NCBI RefSeq assembly: GCF_012932365.1 | Contig: NZ_JAAIIH010000006.1 | Location: 1-64,000, forward strand | Direction of reading: 5' to 3' | Origin: Bifidobacterium moraviense | GTDB taxonomy: Bacteria > Actinomycetota > Actinomycetes > Actinomycetales > Bifidobacteriaceae | DNA: 64,000 nucleotides | Part shown: piece by piece, positions 25,677-33,084 of the stretch | How the letters are laid out: every line of letters begins with the position of its first letter | Position numbering within the stretch: the stretch's first letter is position 1 | The notes under the pieces: generated by a model | Seen by the model: only the letters and a program-made list of their open reading frames with translations | Database searches by the model: none | What the model was told of the DNA's origin: nothing | Made by a program: the position numbers and the translations under genes

Positions 25677-27437
25677 TCACGCTGCGTCTGCCGCGACGGA
25701 CGCGGTGCGGGCGGTGAGCGCGCGCACCAGACGCCGGGCGTTCGCGGCGTCGAGGACGTCGTGCGGATCGCGTCGGTCGTGAGCAGGGTCCGCGGCGTTC
25801 GCGACGCGCAGCGGGTAGGCGTCGACCGCACGCCCGTGGTCGATGGTGAGCACGTCGTCGGCCACGCACAGCGCGAACTCCGGGTCGTGCGTCACCACCA
25901 CGACCGTGCGCCCGCTCGCCGCGAGCCCGCGCAGCAGCCCGGCCACCTGACGCATGTGGCGCATGTCGAGGCCGCTGGTCGGCTCGTCGAAGATGATGAT
26001 GCCGCGCGCGGACGCCAGCGCCGCGGCGATCGCCACGCGCTGCTTCTGCCCGCCGGAGAGGGACAGCGGATGCCGGTCGGCCACGTCGGCCAGGTCGAGG
26101 CGCGCGAGGATGCCGCGGGCGGCCTGCTCGCGCGCGGATTCTGCGGATGCGGCGGATTCTGCGGGTGCGGCGTCGGCGTCCTGCTGCCCATCGCGGTCGC
26201 CGCGCTCCGGCATGGCCAGCAGCACCTCGTCGAGCACCGACTCGGTGAACAGCTCGCAGTTCACGTCCTGCAGCACGGTGAAGCAGGCCTTCAGACGCGC
26301 CTTGCGGTTGAGCGCGCGGGAATCGGGAGGCGGCGTCACCAGATCGCCCTTGCAGCGCCGGTCCAGCCCCTGCAGGCAGCGCACGAACGTCGACTTGCCG
26401 GCGCCGTTGAAGCCGGTGACCGCGGTGACGCGGCCCGCGGGCAGCGTGGCGCGGTCGACGCTCAGCGTCGGCGCCTTGGCGCGTCGGTACGTGTAGGAGA
26501 AGCGGTCGACGACGTAGTCGCCGCGGGAGGGCGTCGGCGTATCGGTCGCGGCGTTCGTGCGCGTCGCGACCGCCGCAATCGTTCCATCGGGCACGCCCGG
26601 CGCGTTCGGCGTCTCCGCCGCGTCGGTCATGTCCGGGGTCTGCGCCGCATCCGCCGAACGCATCATCGCCGCCGCCTGCGCCGCGATCTGCTCGGCGCGC
26701 ACCGGACGCAGCCCCAGCCCGAGCCGCTCGTCGTCGGACAGCGCGCGCAGCTCGTCGCCGCTCATCTCGCGCTCGAGCCGGCCGTCGCGCAGATACAGCG
26801 CGCGGTCCACGAGCCCGTCCAGCCAGTACAGGCGATGCTCCGCGATCACCACGGTCTTGCCCTGCCGCTTCCACAGCGCCACGATGCCGCGCAGATCCTC
26901 GATGGCGCGCGCGTCCAGATTGCTGCTCGGCTCGTCCAGCACCAGCACGTCCGGGCCGGCCGTGGAGACCGAGGCACACGCCACCTTCTGCTTCTGCCCG
27001 CCGGACAGCGCCGTGATGGGCCGGCCCAGCAGGTCCTCCATGTGGAAGTCGCGCGCCACGGCGCCGATGCGCTCGCGGATCTCAGCCGGCGGCATGCGGA
27101 AGTTCTCGCAGGCGAACGCCAGCTCGCCGGTCACGTCGAGCGTGAAGAACTGGCTCTTGGGGTTCTGGAACACCGAGCCCACGTGCTGCGCGATGCCCGC
27201 GAGCCCTCCCGAGGCGTTCGCGGTGTCGAGGCCCGCCACGGTGACGCGGCCGGTGAGCGTGCCGTCGAAGTAGTGCGGCGCAAGGCCGTTGATGAGACGG
27301 GTCACGGTGGTCTTGCCGCAGCCGGAGTCGCCGCACAGCAGCACGGTCTGGCCGGCATGGATGCGGAAGTCGAGGTCCGTGACGCCGGCGTGCATGCCGC
27401 CCGCGTACTCGAAGGAGACGTGATCGAAGCGAATCAT
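25677..27437 (-). CDS. ECF transporter energising ATPase, two ABC domains fused
   Basis: A 586-residue protein with two complete nucleotide-binding domains, corresponding to EcfA1 and EcfA2 joined. Domain 1 has Walker A GDSGCGKTT near residue 35, signature ALSGGQKQK near 135 and Walker B VLVLDEPSS. Domain 2 has GFNGAGKST near 345, a second LSGGQKQRVAIA and IIIFDEPTSGLD. A linker of about 60 residues lies between them, low-complexity in part. It powers substrate uptake with the T and S subunits encoded upstream. ATG 27437 has GGAAAGG upstream. The C-terminus carries a short extension after the second domain. Confidence 0.93.
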   Translation of the reverse strand: MIRFDHVSFEYAGGMHAGVTDLDFRIHAGQTVLLCGDSGCGKTTVTRLINGLAPHYFDGTLTGRVTVAGLDTANASGGLAGIAQHVGSVFQNPKSQFFTLDVTGELAFACENFRMPPAEIRERIGAVARDFHMEDLLGRPITALSGGQKQKVACASVSTAGPDVLVLDEPSSNLDARAIEDLRGIVALWKRQGKTVVIAEHRLYWLDGLVDRALYLRDGRLEREMSGDELRALSDDERLGLGLRPVRAEQIAAQAAAMMRSADAAQTPDMTDAAETPNAPGVPDGTIAAVATRTNAATDTPTPSRGDYVVDRFSYTYRRAKAPTLSVDRATLPAGRVTAVTGFNGAGKSTFVRCLQGLDRRCKGDLVTPPPDSRALNRKARLKACFTVLQDVNCELFTESVLDEVLLAMPERGDRDGQQDADAAPAESAASAESAREQAARGILARLDLADVADRHPLSLSGGQKQRVAIAAALASARGIIIFDEPTSGLDMRHMRQVAGLLRGLAASGRTVVVVTHDPEFALCVADDVLTIDHGRAVDAYPLRVANAADPAHDRRDPHDVLDAANARRLVRALTARTASVAADAA

Positions 27438-27554
27438 GCGGTCAGACCTTTCCGAAGCGGGACATCGGGTCGATGATGGCACGCGACGGACGCGAACGCC
27501 GCAAGAAACCAGAGTTCATCGGCAGAAAGTATCCTCTCTTGCGCGCGAGGGGCG

Positions 27555-27585
27555 CACTCAGAAGAAGGGACCCTTCTTCTGAGTG
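27555..27585. terminator. Perfect hairpin between ecfT and the ATPase gene, copy 2
   Basis: CACTCAGAAGAAGGG and CCCTTCTTCTGAGTG are perfect 15-base complements with a single-base loop. It nearly repeats the hairpin at 27676-27710 that overlaps the end of ecfT. Confidence 0.7.
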
Positions 27586-27675
27586 TCCATGCCGGATAGC
27601 AGCCCGCGGACGCGCGGAACGATCCTTGCAATATGGCCGTTGTTCCCCGCCGCCGGAGCGTGTCTTCCCGCCGAG

Positions 27676-27710
27676 GACACTCAGAAGTCGGGTCCCTTCT
27701 TCTGAGTGTC
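27676..27710. terminator. Hairpin overlapping the ecfT stop codon, copy 1
   Basis: GACACTCAGAAG at 27676-27687 pairs with CTTCTGAGTGTC at 27699-27710; two bases of the ecfT stop codon lie in the stem. Together with copy 2 it may lower expression of the downstream ATPase gene. Confidence 0.65.
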
Positions 27711-28446
27711 ATGCCAGCACCCCGAATCCCACGCACGCCAGTGCGCCGAAGCATGCCGCGCAGCCCGCGATCAGCAGCGCGTCGGCCCAGCCGAACCCGA
27801 TGCGCGCGATGCTCGTGCGCGTGGGCGAGGCGCCGAGTCCGCGCGTCAACGCCGCTTGGCTCAGCTCGTCCGCGATCTTCACCGAGTTCGTCACCATCGG
27901 CACCACGCGGTACTCGAACATCTCCGACGCCTTGCCGCCGCCCACGTGCACGCCGCGCATGCGCATCGCGTCGTTGATCTGCCGCGCTTCGGCCGTCACG
28001 GTCGGGAAGAAGCGGAACATCACCGCGAGCGGGATCGTTACCGCCTGCGGCACGTGCGCCCGCTGCAGCGCGGCGATCAGCTCGTCCGCCGTGGTGGTGA
28101 ACAGCAGCCAGTACGCGGCCACCGCGCTGGGCAGCGTCTGCGTGGTCATGCCGATGCCCGCGTAGATGAACCAGCCCAGGAACCCGCCCACGTGCGGCAG
28201 CGCCCACTCGGCCAGCGCATACGACGCCGCGAGCATCAGCGCGAAGCACGCCGCCGCTCGCACGCGGCCGCACACGCCGAGCAGCAGGAACGAGACGGCC
28301 GTGAGCGCCCAGCGGATCGCGCCGGCCGTGGCCGAGTTGCCGCCGAGCAGCGTCAGGCAGAACGCGCCCACGGTGAGCGTGAAGAGGATCTTGGTGCGCG
28401 GATCGAACCTGAGGATGCCGCGGTAGGAGGAGGTGGCGAAGTTCAT
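27709..28446 (-). CDS. ecfT: ECF transporter transmembrane subunit EcfT
   Basis: A 245-residue membrane protein with about five or six helices. The N-terminus GILRFDPRTKILFTLTVGAF and the coupling-helix motifs AxRx (near LRGVHVGGGK and ARQINDAMRMRG) are those of the CbiQ/EcfT family, whose coupling helices bind the ATPases. It couples ATP hydrolysis to toppling of the S component. ATG 28446 has no good ribosome site. It lies 94 bases after the S-component gene and 271 bases before the ATPase gene, all on the minus strand. Confidence 0.9.
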   Translation of the reverse strand: MNFATSSYRGILRFDPRTKILFTLTVGAFCLTLLGGNSATAGAIRWALTAVSFLLLGVCGRVRAAACFALMLAASYALAEWALPHVGGFLGWFIYAGIGMTTQTLPSAVAAYWLLFTTTADELIAALQRAHVPQAVTIPLAVMFRFFPTVTAEARQINDAMRMRGVHVGGGKASEMFEYRVVPMVTNSVKIADELSQAALTRGLGASPTRTSIARIGFGWADALLIAGCAACFGALACVGFGVLA

Positions 28447-28540
28447 GCGATCATGCGGTGCGATTGTGTGGTGAGACTATGCGGTGCGACTAGGCGACTG
28501 TGCGACTGTGCGATGCGGCGCGGAGCGCGGATCGCGCGGA

Positions 28541-29191
28541 TCAGACCAGTCCCGCGCGCTGGAAGTGCTTGCGCATGAGCAGCTTGGCGATCCACGCGCC
28601 GATCAGGCCGCCCGCCACGCCCATGAGGACGATCACCGGAAGCATCCACGTGGGGAACAGGTTCGCCATGCCGTCGGCCCATTCGGCGCCCTTCTTCGCG
28701 GCCATCGCGGCGAGGTAGTCGTTGCGCCCGATGTAGAACGGCAGGAACAGGCCGAGGTTCCACAGGTTGAACACGCCCGCCGAGACGATGTTGAGGCCGA
28801 GCTTGCGGTAGCCGCCGGCGCGCGCGATGAGGTCGGCCGCCACGCCCGCCACCACGGCGGTGACGATGGTGTACCAGTTGCCGTGGATGACGCCCATGAT
28901 GAGCGCGAGCAGCACGCCCACGATCGTCACCGCGCCGAAGTTGCGGGACTTCATGAGCACGAGCATGTACGGCACGCCGCCCAGGATGCCGCAGGCGAGG
29001 CCCATGAACAGCTGGCCGCCGGGGATGAGGTTCGCGATCATCGCGGCCACGCAGATGAGCACGAAGTACAGGACGGTGTACACGCCGATGAAGATGTAGT
29101 CGCGCGTGCCGAGGCGGCCGGGCTTGGCGGGCTGCTCGGGGGTCGCGGACGTTGCCTGCGTTGCGGCGGAGGGCGTGGTGCTGTTGGTCAT
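28541..29191 (-). CDS. ECF transporter S component, Trep_Strep/MptD-like
   Basis: A 216-residue membrane protein with six predicted helices after a 30-residue Thr/Pro/Ala-rich start. Features include RDYIFIGVYTVLYFVLICVAA, PYMLVLMKSRNFGAV, and ALIMGVIHGNWYTIV, as in the Trep_Strep family of putative S components. It should bind the substrate and move it across the membrane with EcfT and the fused ATPase. The substrate is unknown; these proteins occur in gut Firmicutes and actinobacteria without a settled ligand. ATG 29191 has only a weak upstream site. It is the first gene of the ECF operon. Confidence 0.8.
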   Translation of the reverse strand: MTNSTTPSAATQATSATPEQPAKPGRLGTRDYIFIGVYTVLYFVLICVAAMIANLIPGGQLFMGLACGILGGVPYMLVLMKSRNFGAVTIVGVLLALIMGVIHGNWYTIVTAVVAGVAADLIARAGGYRKLGLNIVSAGVFNLWNLGLFLPFYIGRNDYLAAMAAKKGAEWADGMANLFPTWMLPVIVLMGVAGGLIGAWIAKLLMRKHFQRAGLV

Positions 29192-30346
29192 GATCGTTCG
29201 TTCGCTTTCGCTGGATTGCGTTGTTCGTACGGGAATCGGGCCGCGGCGCCGTTCGACGACGGGCCTCGGCCACACCTGATTCAGCACAGTAGGCGGTCGG
29301 CGGGCGAAAGTCACTACTTGTTTTTCGGGGCGATCCGTGCTAGCGCGCGGGGCGTCGTTCGCGTGGAACGTCGTGCGCGTGGAGCCGGTGTGCGCAGCGC
29401 GTCGTGCGCGTGGAGCCGGCGTGCGCAGCGCGTCGTGCGCGTCGTGTGCGTCGTACGCGCCGCGGCACGTCGTGTGCACCGCGGCACGTCGTGCGCCGCG
29501 CGTCGACACGACTCTCAGCAAGCGAAGGCCCGAGTTTTGGCGGACGGTGGCGTGATTCCGCCGATTTCGGGGAAACTCGGTCCTTCGTTTGCCTGAAGAC
29601 CGGCGGCCGGAGTCTGCGTTCGGCAAGGGAAGGCCCGGGTTTTGGATGCCGGTGGCGTCATTCCGCCGATTCTGGGAAAACTAGGCTCTTCGTTTGCTGG
29701 GATGGGTGCACATCCGGCAAGGGAAGGCCCGGGTTTCGGGCGGATCGGCGTCATTCCAACGGCCGATGAGGAAACCCGGCCGTTCGCGTGCCCAAGGACC
29801 GATGATCGGGGTTCGCGTTCGGCAAGGGAAGGCCCGGGTTTCGGATGCCGGTGGCGTGATTCCGCCGATTCTGATAAAACCCGAGGCTTCGCTTGCCCGG
29901 GAGGGGCGGCGACCGACCGGCGACCGGAAGACGCGCGCGGATGCGGATGATGTCGAACGATGCCCGGCGTTGGTTCCACGGGCATCCCGGGCGCCGTTCG
30001 TAGCCGGTCGTCGGCACGGTTCAGGTTGGTCGCCCGACATATAATCGGCCCAGAGCATGGGCGGACACGTCGGAGCCCGGGGTCCGACGCCCGGCACGCG
30101 GCGCGTCGATCGTCATATGGCGCGTACGACGATGCGGCGACGTCGAACGGCGAGCGCGTCAGGCGTCGCGTCAGGTACCGATCGTGCATCGCGCCGACGT
30201 CGTGCGATGCGACGTCGGCACATGGCGCGGCGGTCGCGACGCGCACGACGTGCCGACGCGGCCGTGCGCCTGCGACGACCGCGACCGCGACCACGCCCCA
30301 ACCACGACGATCACGAACCAGACCACGAACAGACCAAGGAGCGCAC
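29192..30346. other. Long gap holding an array of 75-bp palindromes
   Basis: A 1155-base region with no supported gene. From about 29345 to 29510 it is a degenerate stretch of GTCGTGCGCG and GTGGAGCCGG units. From 29518 to 29896 it holds four 75-bp palindromic units. From 30060 to 30300 it is rich in CGTCGTGCG and CGACG. Open frames on both strands translate the repeats (for example GGVIPPI recurring) and are not taken as genes. Confidence 0.7.
29518..29896. repeat. Array of four 75-bp palindromic units
   Basis: Units lie at 29518-29592, 29623-29697, 29717-29791 and 29822-29896; every one is exactly 75 bases. Each has 20-base arms, GCAAGGGAAGGCCCGGGTTT on the left and its approximate complement on the right, around a 35-base centre that usually contains GGTGGCGTSATTCCGCC. 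The spacers are 30, 19 and 30 bases and are themselves partly palindromic; the first and third are related. Confidence 0.9.
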
Positions 30347-30919
30347 ATGAGCGAGCGCGAACAGCACGAACAGAGCACCGGCACGGGCACGACCGCGGGC
30401 AAGGAGGCGCGCCGCAGCCGCCTCGCCGACGTGCTGGCGAACATCCCGCCGAACGCCCCCGCGCGCGATCTGGGCCTGCTGCTGGAGGGCGTGACGAGCG
30501 GCACCCCGATGCGCATCGTGGCCGAGGAGGACCTGCCGCACTCGATCGCGCGCCCCGCCGAGGTCCCCGAGAACTGGCGCGAGCTGGCCGACGCCCGCGC
30601 GAAGTCGTACGGCGCCACCGCGGAGGATCTGGCCGCCGCGGACGCCTTCGAGCATGAGCTCAACGAGCACAAGGCGTGGGGCCTGTGCTTCTTCGGCTGG
30701 TCGAACGCGGCCGGCTACGGCTACACCGACGACCACGACGCACGCACCGAGGCCGAGGACGGCTGGGATTCGTACGCGCACTTCGCCGCGCTGCCGTTCG
30801 GCGCGCAGACCGCGCTGGCCGTGCGCGCGCTCATGGGCGACACGGACGCCGACCGCGTCTCCGCATGGCACTTCCTCAAGCACGAGCGCCACATCACGTG
30901 GGACGTCGACTACCGCTGA
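30347..30919 (+). CDS. Conserved-looking protein of unknown function
   Basis: A 190-residue, acidic, probably cytoplasmic protein with no signal peptide or membrane segment. The first 25 residues are polar (Glu, Gln, Thr). A segment reads LADVLANIPPNAPARDLGLLLEG, the middle is Ala/Asp-rich, and the end has several aromatic residues (LCFFGWSNAAGYGYTDDHD, AWHFLKHERHITWDVDY). No family was recognised. ATG 30347 has AAGGAG five bases upstream, an ideal site, and codon use is like that of the real genes around it, so it is taken as genuine. The aldo/keto reductase follows 93 bases later, perhaps in the same transcript. Confidence 0.75.
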   Translation: MSEREQHEQSTGTGTTAGKEARRSRLADVLANIPPNAPARDLGLLLEGVTSGTPMRIVAEEDLPHSIARPAEVPENWRELADARAKSYGATAEDLAAADAFEHELNEHKAWGLCFFGWSNAAGYGYTDDHDARTEAEDGWDSYAHFAALPFGAQTALAVRALMGDTDADRVSAWHFLKHERHITWDVDYR

Positions 30920-31012
30920 CAGGCAGGGGCCGACGAACAGAAGACCGGCAGAAGCTGACAGGCAGAACACGCAGAACACGCAGAACACGCAGCAACAGAG
31001 CGAGGAGCGAAC

Positions 31013-31882
31013 ATGAGCGAACTGGACAAGGACGCCGCCAAGGTCCCGATGATCGAACTGGCGGACGGCAACCGCATCCCGCAGGTGGGACTGGGCGTGC
31101 TGCGCATCGACGACGAGGGCGTCACCCCGGTGGTCGAATCCGCGCTGGCCGCCGGATACCGCCACATCGACGGCGCCGCGGGCTACAACAACGAGGGCGG
31201 CGTGGGCCGCGCGCTCGAGGCCGGCGGATGGACCACGGGCGAGCGTCGCCGCGACCTGTGGGTCACCACGAAGCTGCGCGACTCCGAGCAGGGCTACGAC
31301 TCCACGCTCAAGGCGTTCGACCGTCAGATCGGGCTCCTCAGGCTCGACTACGTGGACATGTACATGATCCACTGGCCCACGCCGTTCGACTGGCGCAGCG
31401 ACGTGAGCTGGAAGGCCATGAGGAAGCTGCGCAACGAGGGCCGCATCCGCACGCTGGGCGTGTGCAACTTCCTGCCTGAGCATCTGGAGCGTCTGCACGA
31501 CGAGACCGGCGACTGGCCGGCGATCAACCAGCTGGAGATCCATCCCACGTGGCAGCAGCGCGAGACGGTGGCGTTCTGCAAGGCACACGGCATCGCGGTG
31601 GAGGCGTACTCGCCGATGGCGCGCGGCAAGGATCTGGCGGCCGGCGACGGCACGATCGAACGCATCGCGGCCGCGCACGGCGTGAGCCCGGCGCAGGCGA
31701 TCCTGCGCTGGCACGTGGAGAACGGGACGATCATCATCCCCAAGTCGGCGCACGCGGCGCGTCAGCGCGAGAACATCGACCTGTTCGGCTTCGCGCTCAC
31801 GCCCGAGGAGCATGCGGCGATCGACGCGCTCGACGGCGACGGGCGCATGGGGCACGACCCGATGACGTTCTCGTACGCCTGA
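31013..31882 (+). CDS. Aldo/keto reductase
   Basis: A 289-residue NADPH-dependent oxidoreductase with a TIM-barrel fold. All four catalytic residues are visible: D53 and Y58 (GYRHIDGAAGYNNE), K87 (LWVTTKL) and H120 (MYMIHWP). The C-terminal cofactor loop reads IIIPKSAHAARQRENIDLFGF. It belongs with the 2,5-diketo-gluconate reductase-like group; the physiological substrate is unknown. GAGGAG stands about seven bases before ATG 31013. The leader contains three 9-bp GCAGAACAC repeats at 30962-30988. Confidence 0.92.
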   Translation: MSELDKDAAKVPMIELADGNRIPQVGLGVLRIDDEGVTPVVESALAAGYRHIDGAAGYNNEGGVGRALEAGGWTTGERRRDLWVTTKLRDSEQGYDSTLKAFDRQIGLLRLDYVDMYMIHWPTPFDWRSDVSWKAMRKLRNEGRIRTLGVCNFLPEHLERLHDETGDWPAINQLEIHPTWQQRETVAFCKAHGIAVEAYSPMARGKDLAAGDGTIERIAAAHGVSPAQAILRWHVENGTIIIPKSAHAARQRENIDLFGFALTPEEHAAIDALDGDGRMGHDPMTFSYA

Positions 31883-31892
31883 TCGGGCGCCC

Positions 31893-32720
31893 ATGCCTGA
31901 CCGACCACGCATACCGCACATACCACGCCAAGCGGCGCGACGCCGGCATCGGGGCCAGCCGCGCAATCCGCGGCGTGATTCGCGCGCCGACGCCCGCTAC
32001 CGCAACGCGTCGTTCACCGCCACCGTGCGCGGACGCGCGGCGATCGCGCTCGCGGCGGCCGTGGCGCTCGGCGTGATCGTGGGCATCGCGCTGCCCAGGC
32101 TCAGTCCGGCGATTGGGCGCCTCACCGGTCTGTACACGGCCGTGGGCGGCGCGGCGGATGCGTTGAACGCGCTCGCGGTGGTGGACGATCCGCGCCCGGG
32201 GTCCGCGTACGACCGCGACGCGTTCGGATTCCGCCAGACCGACGATGATGGCGACGGATGCGACGTGCGCGAGGCGGTGCTGGCGCGAGACCTGACCGAC
32301 GTGACGTTCACCAAACCCGGCGGATGCCAGGTGAAGTCCGGTACGCTGCACGACCCGTACACCGGCGCGACCATCGCGTTCACGCGCGGCGCAGGCACCA
32401 GCGCGGCGGTGCAGATCGACCACGTGGTGGCGCTGGAGAACGCGTGGAAGTCGGGCGCGAGCGCATGGAACACGGCGCGGCGCTACCAGTTCGGCAACGA
32501 CCCGCTCAACCTGCTCGCCGTGGACGGACCGACCAACGAGGAGAAGGGCAGCGCGTCGGCCGCGTACTGGCTGCCGCCGGACAAGGCGTACCGATGCGCG
32601 TACGTGGCGCGGCAGATCGGCGTCAAGGCCAAATACGCGCTCAGCGTGACGGGCTCGGAGAAGCGGGCCATGCAGGGCGTGCTGCACGCGTGCCCCGGGC
32701 AGGACGTGCCGCGTTCGTAG
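31893..32720 (+). CDS. Secreted or membrane-anchored HNH nuclease, DUF1524 type
   Basis: A 275-residue protein. Residues about 45-70 form a hydrophobic segment (AAIALAAAVALGVIVGIAL) after a basic start, suggesting a signal anchor. The DUF1524/HNH region follows: GFRQTDDDGDGCDVREAVL, QIDHVVALENAWKSGA with the metal-binding Asp-His pair, and FGNDPLNLLAVDGPTNEEKGS with the catalytic Asn. Secreted members in actinobacteria are thought to degrade DNA outside the cell, for nutrient use or competition. ATG 31893 lies 10 bases after the reductase stop with no clear ribosome site, so translational coupling or a later start is possible. Confidence 0.8.
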   Translation: MPDRPRIPHIPRQAARRRHRGQPRNPRRDSRADARYRNASFTATVRGRAAIALAAAVALGVIVGIALPRLSPAIGRLTGLYTAVGGAADALNALAVVDDPRPGSAYDRDAFGFRQTDDDGDGCDVREAVLARDLTDVTFTKPGGCQVKSGTLHDPYTGATIAFTRGAGTSAAVQIDHVVALENAWKSGASAWNTARRYQFGNDPLNLLAVDGPTNEEKGSASAAYWLPPDKAYRCAYVARQIGVKAKYALSVTGSEKRAMQGVLHACPGQDVPRS

Positions 32721-33084
32721 CCGCCGCTTTCGTCGCGACGCGCAATGTCGCGCAACGTGGGCCGGCCCATGCGTCACCGGGAGCGGCATCTGCGTCACGC
32801 GGAGCGTCCGCTCCATGTGACGCGAGTGGTTAAATCGTTGAAATTCCGGGGTTTTGCGGTGGTGCGTCACGGGGAGCGTCCGCTCCGCGTGACGGTGGTG
32901 GCGCTCCGAGTGACGCACGACGCACGACGTGCACATGATGATGGGTCGGTGCTCCGCGTGGCGCAGGATGTGTGCGCGACGTGGGCCGGGCGTCCCGCGT
33001 CGCAGGGTGAGAGCGGTAACATGCTCGTCGCGCGACGGGGGTACAACGTGCCACGGAACAGAACGAAGAGGAGCGCATCGGCAT
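32721..33084. other. Gap upstream of mntH with dispersed palindromes
   Basis: No gene is seen. It holds several GTCACGCGGAGCGTCC-type palindromes (32770-32825), the second copy of the 80-bp element (32837-32916) and CACGACG runs. The stretch 33000-33084 before mntH (AGAGCGGTAACATGCTCG) may hold its promoter. Confidence 0.6.
32837..32916. repeat. Dispersed 80-bp element, copy 2
   Basis: Matches 16581-16660 with about ten mismatches over 80 bases. Inside it GTCACGGGGAGCG and CGCTCCGCGTGAC face each other as a palindrome. Confidence 0.8.

Noticed and set aside
29518-29896. The 75-bp array as a CRISPR array
   Set aside because: Units are too long and palindromic throughout, spacers are 19-30 bases and related to each other, and no cas gene is in the window.
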